A DNA stretch of 38,005 bases from a bacterium (lineage in GTDB: Bacteria; Chloroflexota; Dormibacteria; Aeolococcales; Bog-877). Of this stretch, positions 1 through 10,324 are shown piece by piece. The notes beneath the pieces were generated by a model. That model was not told where the DNA came from. It ran no database searches and saw only the letters and a list, made by a program, of their open reading frames with translations. How positions within the stretch are numbered: the stretch's first letter is position 1; every line of letters starts with the position of its first letter. The position numbers and the translations under genes were made by a program. Location: NCBI GenBank assembly GCA_021795235.1, contig JAJYPP010000028.1, positions 1-38,005 of the forward strand, read 5' to 3'.

Positions 1-77
1 AGCTAGCCGAACTGGAGCAGCTCTCAGTCCAGGTCACCGACCGCCTCCTCGCAGCGGCCTCCGCTCCCTCCCCTTGA
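1..77 (+). CDS. 3' end of an unidentified gene
   Basis: A reading frame is open from the left edge to a TGA at 75-77 and ends in a leucine/alanine-rich tail (…LLAAASAPSP). It lies 12 bp before thiC in the same direction, so it could be the last gene of a thiamine operon. Only about 24 residues are visible and no family can be assigned. The frame could also be open by chance in GC-rich DNA. Confidence 0.3.
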   Translation, partial: LAELEQLSVQVTDRLLAAASAPSP

Positions 78-1751
<1,674 letters not shown>

Positions 1752-2428
1752 GCCCAGTCCCAGCAACTCCGGGTGGTGAGAGGATCCTGATAGCGGCCGG
1801 AGTCAGCAGGGTGGGCTGAGGCCAATGGCGATACTCGGTGCGCGGGACGGCAAAGCTGGTGATGTTGCGACGCCCGACCCGGCGACGAGAGCGCCGCTCA
1901 AGATGGCCCGGACGGGGTTCCTGGGCAGCATGCGCCGGATGAAGGTGATGACGGTGACCGCGATCACGACCATGACTGGTTGCGGACCTCGGCTGATGAG
2001 GTAGCGGAGCATCAGGCCACGATTCCTGGGCCGTGTTCGACCTCGCCCGGCTCGTTGGTCTCAACCAGACAGGCAGGCTGCTGATCGGTCATCGCACTTG
2101 CCACCGCCATGGGCGGCGCCTCCTTGGCTGGCGCCACTACGCCAGCCCTGCAGCCCAGGTGAACGGCCGACCTGTCGTGAGGCCGACCTGGCGGTCGCGA
2201 CCCGGCGCCTGCCCAGGCAGCGCGCCCGCCAGTGGCCTCGGCGCCGTCGGCGGCCGAGGACCAGAAGGTTGACTACCTCCCTGGGTGGGCCCCAGCCCCA
2301 GGGTCTGAGCGGCGTCCACTGGGGACGACGACGGTGAGGCTCGGGCGGTTCGGATCAATCCTGCCAGCACCTCCGATCGCATCCGCCCACGTGCCGGCCC
2401 ACCGACTGGGGCAGGTTCGGGGCCTGCC
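1752..2428. other. Intergenic stretch, no secure gene
   Basis: This is the 677 bp between the convergent thiC and ftsZ genes. The only plausible small frame is a 69-codon one on the minus strand (2012-1803). It encodes a hydrophobic segment (PVMVVIAVTVITFI) followed by basic residues, which could be a small membrane peptide. It has only a weak AGGA upstream and no family resemblance that I recognise. The other open frames look like GC-rich noise. Confidence 0.4.
2408..2428 (-). terminator. Hairpin just after ftsZ
   Basis: An inverted repeat GGCAGG (2410-2415) / CCTGCC (2423-2428) with a 7-nt loop begins directly next to the ftsZ stop codon on the minus strand. There is no T-run after it, so it may be a weak or Rho-assisted end of the dcw transcript. 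The position is suggestive, but the stem is only 6 bp. Confidence 0.35.
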
Positions 2429-3547
2429 TCAGCGCTGCTCGCGCAGGAAGGCCGGGATGTCGATGTCCTCGTAGGCGGGGTTGTCCTCTCTCACCTCGGG
2501 GCGGCGGCCCATGTCCGGCAGCGGTTCCTGGAGCTCCTGGGGCCTGGTCGTGCGGTATCTCTCGGCCAGCTCACGATTCACCTGGGCTCCGCCGCCAAAC
2601 CCGGTCGCAATCACCGTGATCTTCACGTCTCCGCCCATGCGGTCGTCCAGCACCGCCCCGAAAATGATGTTGGCGTTGGCGTCCGCGTTCTGCCGGATCA
2701 TGTCGCAGGCCTCGGTCACCTCATGCAGGGTGAGATCCGGGCTGGCGGTGATGTTGAGCAGAATGCCCTTGGCGCCCGAGATCGAGGTCTCTAGCAGCTG
2801 GCTGGCGACCGCGTCGCGAGCGGCGTCCTGAGCCCGGTTGTCGCCGCTGCCGTAGCCGATCCCCATCAGAGCGGCGCCCTGGCCGGACATGATCGCCTTG
2901 ACGTCAGCGAAGTCCAGGTTGATGAGCCCGGGGTAGACGATGAGGTCGGAGATCCCCTGGACCCCCTGACGCAGGACGTCGTCGGCCTTGCGGAAGGCGT
3001 CGACCATGGTGGTGCGCCGGTCCGTGACCGCGATCAGGCGGTCGTTGGGGATGGTGATCAGGGTGTCGACCCGGCCCGAGAGCGCCTCCACGCCACGCTC
3101 CGCGGCGTCGGCGCGGCGCCGTCCCTCGAAGCTGAAGGGCTTGGTCACCACCCCGATCGTGAGGGCGCCGCTGGAACGCGCTATCTCGGCGATTATCGGG
3201 GCCGCCCCGGTGCCCGTGCCGCCACCCATCCCGGAGGTGACGAAGACCATGTCGGAGTCGTGGAGGATGCTCGCCAACTCGTCCCGGGACTCCTCGGCGG
3301 CATTCTCGCCGACCTCGGGGTCTCCCCCCGCTCCCAGACCGCGCGTGACCTTGCGCCCGATGTGGATCTTGGTCGGCGCTTCGGAGGCGTCGAGCGCCTG
3401 CCGGTCGGTGTTGACGGCGATGAAGTCCACACCCCGGAGCTTGGCTCGAATCATGCGGTTGACGGCGTTGCTGCCCCCCCCGCCCACTCCGATCACTTTG
3501 ATCCTGGCGTTGCCCTGGGTGGTGCGGTCGAGGTCTTCTTGCGGCAT
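2429..3547 (-). CDS. ftsZ: Cell division protein FtsZ
   Basis: FtsZ is the tubulin-like GTPase that polymerises into the Z ring and recruits the divisome. The 372 residues show the nucleotide-binding [11 protein letters not shown] block (22-32), the tubulin signature GGGTGTG (108-114), and the T7 synergy loop with N210-L-D-F-A-D that completes the GTPase site of the next subunit. A short linker of about 35 residues leads to a C-terminal peptide DIPAFLREQ, the docking site for FtsA and similar partners. It is the last gene of the dcw cluster, 11 bp after ftsA. Length and motifs are typical. The short linker is at the low end for FtsZ. Confidence 0.97.
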   Translation of the reverse strand: MPQEDLDRTTQGNARIKVIGVGGGGSNAVNRMIRAKLRGVDFIAVNTDRQALDASEAPTKIHIGRKVTRGLGAGGDPEVGENAAEESRDELASILHDSDMVFVTSGMGGGTGTGAAPIIAEIARSSGALTIGVVTKPFSFEGRRRADAAERGVEALSGRVDTLITIPNDRLIAVTDRRTTMVDAFRKADDVLRQGVQGISDLIVYPGLINLDFADVKAIMSGQGAALMGIGYGSGDNRAQDAARDAVASQLLETSISGAKGILLNITASPDLTLHEVTEACDMIRQNADANANIIFGAVLDDRMGGDVKITVIATGFGGGAQVNRELAERYRTTRPQELQEPLPDMGRRPEVREDNPAYEDIDIPAFLREQR

Positions 3548-3558
3548 CGTGGCCTCCT

Positions 3559-4833
3559 TCAGAACAGCTCGTGGAGCCAGCGGTTCAGCCGGCCCTGGCT
3601 GCGCGTGGTTTTTGGATTGCTGCGGTCGCGAACGGTGGTCGAGCGCTGCCCCCAGCGCAGCAGTCCGGCGACCACGGCATGCTCGGGCATCCCAACCTGA
3701 TCGGCCAGCCCCGAGAAGCCCTCGGGGACAGCCACCCGAACCGGTGTCTCCAGGATCTGGTGGACGGCGGCCGGGAACCCGCGCAGACGGGCGCAGCCCC
3801 CCGTCAGCACGACCTTCTGGACGCCCTCTCCCTCCAGGGCTTCGCCAATCAACCGGGCCATCTCCCGGGCGCGAGGCTCGATGATCTCCGCCAGCCAGCG
3901 GCGGGGGACCTCGTCGCGCCCGACCCCGGCGATCCCCACCACCGTGACCATCTCCTCCACCAGCACCTGACCGGGGTCGCAGTGCCCGTGGCGGCGTTTG
4001 ATGACCTCGGCCTCCTCCTGATCGCAGTGGAGCCCGGTGGCCAGATCGTTGGTGACGTTCTGGCCGCCCACCGGGAGCACCACGATCCGGCGGATCGTGC
4101 CCCGGCGGAAGACCGCGATGTCGGTCGTGCCCCCGCCCACGTCGACCACCGCAACGGCACCCTCCAGTTCGGAGTCCCGCAGCACCCCCTCGGCGGAGGC
4201 CAGCGGCTGCGCCACCACGTCGTCCACCCGCAGACCGGCCGCATGCGCGCAGCCCACCAGGGTCTCCAGGTGGGCCGTGGAAGCCATAACCAGCTCCGCG
4301 TCCACCGCCAGGCGCGCCCCCTCCACCCCTCTGGGATCGCGCAGCCCCTGTTGGGAGTCCACCGAGTAGAACCTGGGGATCAGGTGGACCACCTCGGAGC
4401 CCTCGGGGCAGCCCCCGTCCCTGGCCGCCTCCAGCACCCGATTGAGGTCGCTGCTGCCGACGGCACCGCTGCGAGAGACCACCGAGACCACGGCCTGATT
4501 GGGCCGGCTCTCCAGGTGCCGGCCCCCCAGACAGAGCAGGGCGGAGTCGATCTCGTGGCCGGCGGCTCGCTCGGCGGTGTCCAGCGCCTTCGCGATCGCC
4601 GCCTGGGCCGCATCTGGATCGGTGATGACACTCTTGCGGACTCCCGCTGAAGCGGACTCGCCAACTCCCAGGACCCGGATCCGGCGTCCGTCCTCCTCAC
4701 CCACCGCACAGATGACGGTGGACGTGCCCAGGTCGATGCCCACCAGGCTGCGGCCGCTCAAGGCTGGCACCACCCAGGTTGCGGGCACAGGGCCCCAGGT
4801 CCACTGCGAACAAGGCTGCTCATCGGGCGACAC
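3559..4833 (-). CDS. ftsA: Cell division protein FtsA
   Basis: FtsA is an actin-fold ATPase that tethers FtsZ to the membrane. The 424-residue product has the phosphate-1 motif GIDLGTST (32-39), a second phosphate-binding block [12 protein letters not shown], the adenosine motif [12 protein letters not shown], and a short amphipathic C-terminal helix ([10 protein letters not shown]) matching the membrane-targeting tail of the family. GTG at 4833 is taken as start. It gives about 20 residues more than usual before GIDLGT, so a GTG about 20 codons downstream (residues 21-22) is a real alternative. The gene lies between ftsQ and ftsZ as in many bacteria. Its presence argues against an ordinary actinobacterium. 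Confidence 0.94.
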   Translation of the reverse strand: MSPDEQPCSQWTWGPVPATWVVPALSGRSLVGIDLGTSTVICAVGEEDGRRIRVLGVGESASAGVRKSVITDPDAAQAAIAKALDTAERAAGHEIDSALLCLGGRHLESRPNQAVVSVVSRSGAVGSSDLNRVLEAARDGGCPEGSEVVHLIPRFYSVDSQQGLRDPRGVEGARLAVDAELVMASTAHLETLVGCAHAAGLRVDDVVAQPLASAEGVLRDSELEGAVAVVDVGGGTTDIAVFRRGTIRRIVVLPVGGQNVTNDLATGLHCDQEEAEVIKRRHGHCDPGQVLVEEMVTVVGIAGVGRDEVPRRWLAEIIEPRAREMARLIGEALEGEGVQKVVLTGGCARLRGFPAAVHQILETPVRVAVPEGFSGLADQVGMPEHAVVAGLLRWGQRSTTVRDRSNPKTTRSQGRLNRWLHELF

Positions 4834-5041
4834 CCCAATTTGATGTGGGCTGAGGGTTATTCAAGAACGTCGGCCTGGGTTTCCTGGTCGGCAGCGCGTG
4901 GTCGGGACCGGTCCCGGTCGCTGGTCGGGACCGCATGAAGTGTATCCGCAAACCGTGGGCAGCACAATACCCAAGCCGCCCGAAACCACATCATGTTGTG
5001 GTCGTGGCCCCGGTCCGGCACCTAGATCTGGTTCAGGACGG
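4834..5041 (-). promoter_or_regulatory. Palindrome-rich ftsQ-ftsA spacer
   Basis: This 208 bp spacer interrupts an otherwise compact cluster. It contains a perfect 14-bp palindrome at 4903-4916 (CGGGACCGGTCCCG). It also holds two direct copies of GGTCGGGACC (4900-4909 and 4923-4932), and an 18-bp near-perfect dyad at 4985-5002 with ACCACA/TGTGGT arms. The arrangement could hold a terminator for the upstream part and an operator or promoter for ftsAZ. No convincing -35/-10 pair was found. Confidence 0.4.
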
Positions 5042-6013
5042 TCACGGGCTGACCGCCACCTGCGACGGGTTCTCCAGATATATCTCCTTGATCTTGGTCG
5101 ACTTGAGGTTGACCTTGCTGGCCAGGGTGCGCAGTGCCTCCAGCTTGGCGCCCAGTGCGCCGATCTGCCCCGGTGTGAGCGCCGGGCCCAGGTCCGCAAC
5201 CCAGCCGGCCGAGCTCCGGATCTCGAGCGCGCCGACCGGGGTGATGATGAACTCCGAGCAGGCGACCGAGTAAGCGGCCTGACAGGCGGGGTAGAGCGCC
5301 GCCAGGGCGGCGGTCAGGTTGGCGGGCACCGCCACCGCGCCCGCCGCCGGAGGACGCCCGAGACGCTGGTCCACCAGGATGGGCAGCGGCGTCGAGCTCG
5401 GGGCCCGGGGAACCGCGCCCAACACTGCGCCGGAAGCCGCCAGCACCACGCTCTTCAGCCCCTGCTGATAGACCAGCGCGGGAGCCAGCGGGCTGACCGA
5501 GATGACCAGGGTCCCCGGCCAGCGCACCCTGACGCTGGCCGTGGCGACCCACGGCTGGCTCAGCAGGTTTGCCGTCAACCGCTTGCTGTCCAGCAGCAGG
5601 GTGCTGGCACCCAGGTGAGTGCCAGCCTCCTGCAGCAGCTGAGCTTGGCTCACCACCGAGCCCCCCTCCACCTCGACTCTCTGCACCTTGAGCCAGGGAA
5701 GATTGAAGGCCGCCAGGGCGCCCATCATCGCGAGCATGGCGCCGGCCACCGCCAGCTGCCGTGGCAACGCCAGCCCACCCCAGACCTCCAGCCATCGTGG
5801 TTTGCCGTGGGAGGAGATCCGCACCCGGCCGAGCAGCCGCCGGCGGTCCATCAGCCGGGCTTCCCGTCTCGCCGCGGCCTGGCGGGCCACCTCCGCCACC
5901 ACCTCGTCCCCCAACTCGACGCGGTGCCAGTCGCGAGCCGCCACCCGCTCTCTGGTGGGCCGGCGGGGAGGGCGGGCGCTCGCGGGACTCCAGGAGCGGA
6001 AGTCCTCGGGCAC
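5042..6013 (-). CDS. ftsQ: Cell division protein FtsQ/DivIB
   Basis: FtsQ is a bitopic membrane protein that scaffolds the FtsL/FtsB/FtsWI septal synthase. The 323 residues comprise a basic cytoplasmic N-terminus rich in Arg (about 1-80) and one membrane helix near 85-110 (RQLAVAGAMLAMMGALAAF). Next comes a POTRA domain starting at VQRVEVEGGSVVSQAQLL, with the family PWVATASVRVRWPGTLVISV stretch, and then an FtsQ beta domain. GTG at 6013 is the start. Assignment rests on topology, the POTRA pattern and position before ftsA. Sequence identity to model FtsQ proteins is probably low. Confidence 0.88.
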   Translation of the reverse strand: MPEDFRSWSPASARPPRRPTRERVAARDWHRVELGDEVVAEVARQAAARREARLMDRRRLLGRVRISSHGKPRWLEVWGGLALPRQLAVAGAMLAMMGALAAFNLPWLKVQRVEVEGGSVVSQAQLLQEAGTHLGASTLLLDSKRLTANLLSQPWVATASVRVRWPGTLVISVSPLAPALVYQQGLKSVVLAASGAVLGAVPRAPSSTPLPILVDQRLGRPPAAGAVAVPANLTAALAALYPACQAAYSVACSEFIITPVGALEIRSSAGWVADLGPALTPGQIGALGAKLEALRTLASKVNLKSTKIKEIYLENPSQVAVSP

Positions 6014-6625
6014 GGCCGCCCCGAACTGGCGGCGTCCGGGGGTCTTGGGACGCGTGCTGGACTCGATGGCTGCCCCTTGGGTGAGACGTGGTGGTTAGAC
6101 GGGACGGCCGACGGCTAGGCGCCGCCTGCAGCCAGATAGAGGTTGACGCATTTTGGCCGCCAGCGCAAGCCCACCATCCAATCAGGCATCAAGCGAACTC
6201 GGCCGACGGCCCGCCGGCGGCCGGTAGCCACAGCCAAGTGGTTGGGAACAGTTGCTCGTACGACGTGCTGTAGTTCGTGGTGATGAGCTTCAAGGTGCGG
6301 CAGCCACTGCCCAAAATCTCCGTGCCTGGCCGGACACAGCCAGCCCTAGCGGTGTGGTTGACGCCGTGGCCCCGCCCGCCAGCGAAAGCAGCGACGGCCA
6401 GGACCCTGGATCATCCGGCGCCGTGGGAGGGAGCGTAAGACCAGAGCCAACGGCTCGGGCGGCACCCGATGGGGCCAAGACCCGTAAGGGAACCCCGAGA
6501 AGGGGTGCCGCAGGAGTGCGCTACAGTTCACTCGGCGGCAACGGCCGGTCGATTGCATGCGGGTCGGGGCGGCGGCCGGTCCTGGCGCTGCGTCCCGGAC
6601 TGGGGCCACCAGCTCACGTCGAATC
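6014..6625. other. Gene-free gap where murB or murD-type genes might be expected
   Basis: These 612 bp lie between ftsQ and the murC-like gene. No minus-strand frame shows MurB (FAD-binding) or Ddl motifs. The open frames present are short and alanine/proline/arginine-rich. A degraded gene cannot be excluded, but nothing recognisable remains. ftsQ may have its own promoter here. Confidence 0.4.
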
Positions 6626-8044
6626 TCAGCCGAGGCTGCTGAGGAGCCGGGCCGCGACCCCGTCGAATCCCCGGACCGAGCTGCACACAACCAGCGCGGG
6701 CGGGCGCACCCGCTCGCGCACCACCTGGATGGCCTGGTCGGCCGAATCGACCAGGACGAGCTCGGTGCCGTGCACCCGGGCAGCCACGTCCCGGGAGCTC
6801 ACCGACCCCTCCAGATTGCGCTCCCGAGCCGCTTCGATCGGCCCCAGGACCACCAGGTCCGCACCGCGGAACGCGTCCCGGTACTCCGCCAGCAGGGCCA
6901 GGGTCCGCGAGTAGGTGTGGGGCACATGCACCAGCACCAGCTGCTGGTCTTTGCCGATCCACTGGCGCGCGGCCGCGATCGTCGCCCGCAGCTTGGTCGG
7001 ATGGTGGGCGTAATCATCGACGACGGTCACCTGGGCGGCCGTCCCCAGCACCTCGAAGCGGCGCGCGGCACCCTGGTAGCCGCTCGCCGCTGCCGCCGCC
7101 GCCTCCGGGTCCGCGCCGAGCGCCACCGCGGCCGCCAGGGCGGCCAGGGCGTTGCTGACGCTGTGGCGCCCCAGCATCGGCAGCTGCATCGCCACCCGCA
7201 CCCGGTCCGGACCGGCCACCTCCAGCAGCTGGGTCCGTCCCTCCAGGCGAGCCGGCCGGACAAGCCTCCAGTCCCCCGAGCCCAACCCCCAGCGCTGCAC
7301 GCGGCCGGAGAATCCCTGCGCCAAGCGCTCAGCCCCTGGGTCTTCACCGTTGACCAGCAGCAGGCCCCCTTCCGGAAGTCCATCCAGCAGGGTTCGGTAG
7401 GGGGCGGTGTAAGCCTCGAGATCGGGATAGATGTCCGGGTGGTCGAGCTCCAGGTTGAGCAGCGCCACCACCTCGGGCCGCCAGTGCAGGAACTTGGCGC
7501 GGGGGTCCAGGGCCGAGGTCGTGTACTCGTCACCCTCGAACACGAACGGGGAGCGCAGGTCACCCAACCGGACGGTCGCGCCGAAATCCCGCGATGTCGA
7601 GCCCAGCCGGAAGCCCGGGTTGAGCCCCGCCCCCTCCAGCATCCAGGCGCACAAGGAGGCGGTGGTGGTCTTGCCGTGGGTGCCGCAGATCACCGCGCGG
7701 GGCCGGTCCGCGGCCAGCAGGCCCTGGGCTTCCGCCTCGCTGACCACCGGCAGGCCGCGGGCGAGAGCGGCGGCCAGCTCCAGGTTGCCGGCCTGTACCT
7801 GGTTGCCCAGCACCACGAGGTCGGGGACGCCCCAGCGGTCGAGGTTCAGCGCTTCGTGCTGGGCCGCGAACTCCACCCCCGCCGAGCTCAGGATGTCGGT
7901 CGTGGGCGGATACGCGTCCTCGTCGGAACCGGTCACCCGATAACCGAGCTGGGCGACCGCCAGAGCGAGCCCGGAGACCGCGTACCCGCAGATGCCGAGC
8001 AGGTGCAGGTGGGCGGGAGGATCCGGCCAGCGTCCCGGTGCCAT
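6626..8044 (-). CDS. MurC/Mpl-type UDP-N-acetylmuramate ligase
   Basis: This is an ATP-dependent Mur ligase that joins L-alanine (MurC) or a recycled tripeptide (Mpl) to UDP-N-acetylmuramate. The 472 residues show the Rossmann start HLLGICG (about 13-20), the P-loop GTHGKTTT (121-128), DEY at 172-174, NLELDHPDIY (197-206) and DDYAHHPTK in the C-terminal domain. Several segments look like Mpl rather than MurC. Examples are VVLGNQVQAGN before the P-loop (where MurC has a VxSSAI-type motif), AWMLEGAGLNPGF, and DPRAKFLHWRP followed by LELDHPDIYPDLEAY. Position between murG and ftsQ is that of murC. Start is ATG 8044, 5 bp after murG. It could be the sole MurC of this lineage with Mpl-like sequence, or a true recycling enzyme. 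Confidence 0.85.
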   Translation of the reverse strand: MAPGRWPDPPAHLHLLGICGYAVSGLALAVAQLGYRVTGSDEDAYPPTTDILSSAGVEFAAQHEALNLDRWGVPDLVVLGNQVQAGNLELAAALARGLPVVSEAEAQGLLAADRPRAVICGTHGKTTTASLCAWMLEGAGLNPGFRLGSTSRDFGATVRLGDLRSPFVFEGDEYTTSALDPRAKFLHWRPEVVALLNLELDHPDIYPDLEAYTAPYRTLLDGLPEGGLLLVNGEDPGAERLAQGFSGRVQRWGLGSGDWRLVRPARLEGRTQLLEVAGPDRVRVAMQLPMLGRHSVSNALAALAAAVALGADPEAAAAAASGYQGAARRFEVLGTAAQVTVVDDYAHHPTKLRATIAAARQWIGKDQQLVLVHVPHTYSRTLALLAEYRDAFRGADLVVLGPIEAARERNLEGSVSSRDVAARVHGTELVLVDSADQAIQVVRERVRPPALVVCSSVRGFDGVAARLLSSLG

Positions 8045-8049
8045 TGGGC

Positions 8050-9150
8050 TCAGGGGGACTCCTCCGCCAGGCCGGCGAGCAGGGCGGCCACCGCGCCGGC
8101 CGCGCCCGGCCGGGACATCTCCCGGCTGGCCTGGGACATGCGCTCCCAGCTTCCGCCATCGAAGAGGATCCGGGCGACCTCCGCCAGCAGCCGTTCCGCC
8201 GTGAACTCGGAGTCCTCCACCACCACCGCCGCCCCCGCCGCCGCGAACGGGTTGGCATTGGCCATCTGGTGGTTGCTGGCGTGGGGGTACGGCACCAAGA
8301 CCATCGGCTTGCCCAGGCAGGCGACCTCGGCCAGCGAGCTGGCCCCCGCGCGCATCACCACCATTCCCGCCGTCTTCAGCTCGACCGCCATCTGATCTGA
8401 GAAGGCCAGACAGCGGTAGCGGCTGGGGTCGCCGAGCTGCAGGCTGCGGGCGAGCCTGGTGACCCGGGCGTGATCGCGAGGCCCGGTGAGGTGGACCACC
8501 GACAGCTGGGGCCCCAACCCGAGCAACTTCGGCAGCGCCTCCAGAACCACATCGTTGAGGTGCACGGCGCCCTGCGATCCCCCCATGATCAGGATCGCTG
8601 GCGGAATCTCGGGGGGGCCATCGGTGGCCGCCAGCTCCCAGAACTGACGGCGGACCGGATTGCCGGCGCAGACGACCGTCGCCCCCGGGAGCAGCTGGCC
8701 GGTGTGCGGGAAGGAGGTGGCAACCAGGCTCGCTCGCCGGGCCAGCCAGCTCACCGCTCGGCCGGGCAGCGCGTTCTGCTCCAGCAGCAGCAGGGGGATG
8801 CGGCGGCGCCTGGCCACCAAGGCGACCGGCACCGACACGTAGCCCCCCGTGGCCAGGACCACGTCGGGGTGGAAGTCAGAGATCACCTGACGTGCCTGCT
8901 GGTAGGCGAGCGGCAGCCGCGTGAGGAGCCGGGGGGTGGCGGTCAGCCGACTCGAGCCCATGCGACCCAGGCTGAGCCCCACGAACTCTATCCCGGCAGC
9001 TGCGACTATGCGTGCCTCGGGCCCACCGGTCCGGCCCACGTAGGTGATCGCGCTTGGGGGCTCAGTCGAGCTCAGGACCTCGGCCACGGCGACCGCCGGG
9101 GTACAGTGCCCGCCCGTCCCGCCTCCCGTGATCAGCACGCGCATTGGCAC
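8050..9150 (-). CDS. murG: UDP-GlcNAc transferase MurG
   Basis: MurG transfers GlcNAc from UDP-GlcNAc onto lipid I to give lipid II on the inner face of the membrane. It is a GT-B fold protein of 366 residues. The N-terminal glycine-rich loop GGGTGGH lies at about 9-15, followed by LATGGYVS and LLLEQNALPG. The donor site is in the C-terminal half, including LIMGGSQGA, MRAGASSLAEV and LVPYPHASNHQ. The start is GTG 9150 or ATG 9144. Either way it overlaps the end of ftsW by more than 80 nt, an unusually long same-strand overlap. Family identity is secure. Confidence 0.95.
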   Translation of the reverse strand: MPMRVLITGGGTGGHCTPAVAVAEVLSSTEPPSAITYVGRTGGPEARIVAAAGIEFVGLSLGRMGSSRLTATPRLLTRLPLAYQQARQVISDFHPDVVLATGGYVSVPVALVARRRRIPLLLLEQNALPGRAVSWLARRASLVATSFPHTGQLLPGATVVCAGNPVRRQFWELAATDGPPEIPPAILIMGGSQGAVHLNDVVLEALPKLLGLGPQLSVVHLTGPRDHARVTRLARSLQLGDPSRYRCLAFSDQMAVELKTAGMVVMRAGASSLAEVACLGKPMVLVPYPHASNHQMANANPFAAAGAAVVVEDSEFTAERLLAEVARILFDGGSWERMSQASREMSRPGAAGAVAALLAGLAEESP

Positions 9151-10324
9151 TCCCCGATCGGCGGCGTCGAGCCGAGATGTTGAGCAGAATCCCGGTGGCC
9201 GCCAGCGAGAGCGCCATCGAGGATCCTCCGTAGCTTATGAAGGTGAGCGGCACCCCGGTCGAGGGGATCGAGTCCGTGACCCCACCGATGTTGATCAGGG
9301 CCTGGCCCACGATCCAGATTGTGGCGCCACCCGCGAGCAGCACGCCGAGCTGGTCGGGGGCGTTCCGGGCGATCTTGTAGCCCCTCCAGGTGAAGAGCGC
9401 GAACAGGGCCAGCACCGCCAGAGTCCCGACCAGGCCCATGTCCTGGCCGATGACGGCGAAGATGAAGTCGTTCGGGGCCTCCGGAAGGGCCTGGGCGGTG
9501 GGAACCGGACTGCCAAAGCCGGTCCCGAACAGCCCTCCGGCGCCAAAGGCGTACAGAGCCTGCACCGCCTGGTAGCCACTGCCCAGCGGGTGGGCGAACG
9601 GATTGAGGTAGGCCAGCAGGCGGGCGACCCGGTAGGGCTCGGCCTTGATCATGAGCGCGCCCAGCACCAGCCCGACACCGCCCAGGGCACCCAGGTAACG
9701 GAGCCGAGCGCCGGCAATGACCAGCAGCCCGAGCCCCAGGATCGACACCACCATGGTCGAGCCGAGGTCCTTCTCCAGGATCACCAGCCCAGCCACGACC
9801 CCGATCCGCCAGGCGTACGGCCACACCCCTTCTCTGAAATCGGCCATGAGGCGCCGATGCTGGTCGAGCCAGACGGCGCCCTCGATCACGATCATGAACT
9901 GGGCGATGACACTGGGCTGGATCTGGATGGGGCCCGCTCCGATCCACCGCCGCGCGCCCTGGATCTGCACTCCAATGTGGGGCACCAGGACCGCCACCAG
10001 CAGGAAGACGCTGCCGGCCGCCAACCAGGGCCCCAGGGTCCTCCAGCTGTGGTAGTCCAGCTTCAAGCAGAACAGCAGAGCGATCACCCCCAAGAAGATC
10101 CACACCAGCTGGCGCTCGAAGAAGTAGGCCGGGTTGCCGTTGTCCCAGGTGTACGCCAGACCCTCACTGGAGACGAAGACCATGATCAGGCCCAGCCCGC
10201 AGAGCGCGGTCGTGGCCAACAGCAGCCAGATGTCGCAGTCCGGCAGAGAGGCCCTCCGCAGGCTGCTGGTCGCGCTGCGCCGGGCCTGGGCCACAGGGAT
10301 CCAGCGATCCACCCGGGAGCTCAT
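9062..10324 (-). CDS. ftsW: SEDS-family glycan polymerase FtsW
   Basis: FtsW polymerises lipid II at the septum together with its class B PBP partner. ATG 10324 overlaps the mraY stop as ATGA and gives 420 residues with about ten membrane helices. Family blocks seen are GARRWIGAGPIQIQPS, EKDLGSTMV, the LPEAPNDFIFAVIG segment carrying the conserved aspartate, and the SYGGSSMALSLAATGILLN region. Two usually conserved positions differ: QPSV-I-A where most relatives have QPSE-x-x-K, and GQD in place of GEE after FAVIG. The C-terminal 25-30 residues are Arg/Gly-rich and overlap murG. The neighbouring FtsI argues for FtsW rather than RodA. Confidence 0.92.
   Translation of the reverse strand: MSSRVDRWIPVAQARRSATSSLRRASLPDCDIWLLLATTALCGLGLIMVFVSSEGLAYTWDNGNPAYFFERQLVWIFLGVIALLFCLKLDYHSWRTLGPWLAAGSVFLLVAVLVPHIGVQIQGARRWIGAGPIQIQPSVIAQFMIVIEGAVWLDQHRRLMADFREGVWPYAWRIGVVAGLVILEKDLGSTMVVSILGLGLLVIAGARLRYLGALGGVGLVLGALMIKAEPYRVARLLAYLNPFAHPLGSGYQAVQALYAFGAGGLFGTGFGSPVPTAQALPEAPNDFIFAVIGQDMGLVGTLAVLALFALFTWRGYKIARNAPDQLGVLLAGGATIWIVGQALINIGGVTDSIPSTGVPLTFISYGGSSMALSLAATGILLNISARRRRSGSANARADHGRRDGRALYPGGRRGRGPELD

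Noticed and set aside
1803..2012. 69-codon minus-strand frame as a real gene
   Set aside because: It has one hydrophobic stretch but only a weak ribosome site and no recognisable family; left as a note in the intergenic entry.
6557..8395. Long plus-strand open frame opposite murC/murG
   Set aside because: It lies antisense to well-recognised genes, has Gln/Arg/His/Gly-rich composition and no family motifs; GC-rich codon use opens such frames.
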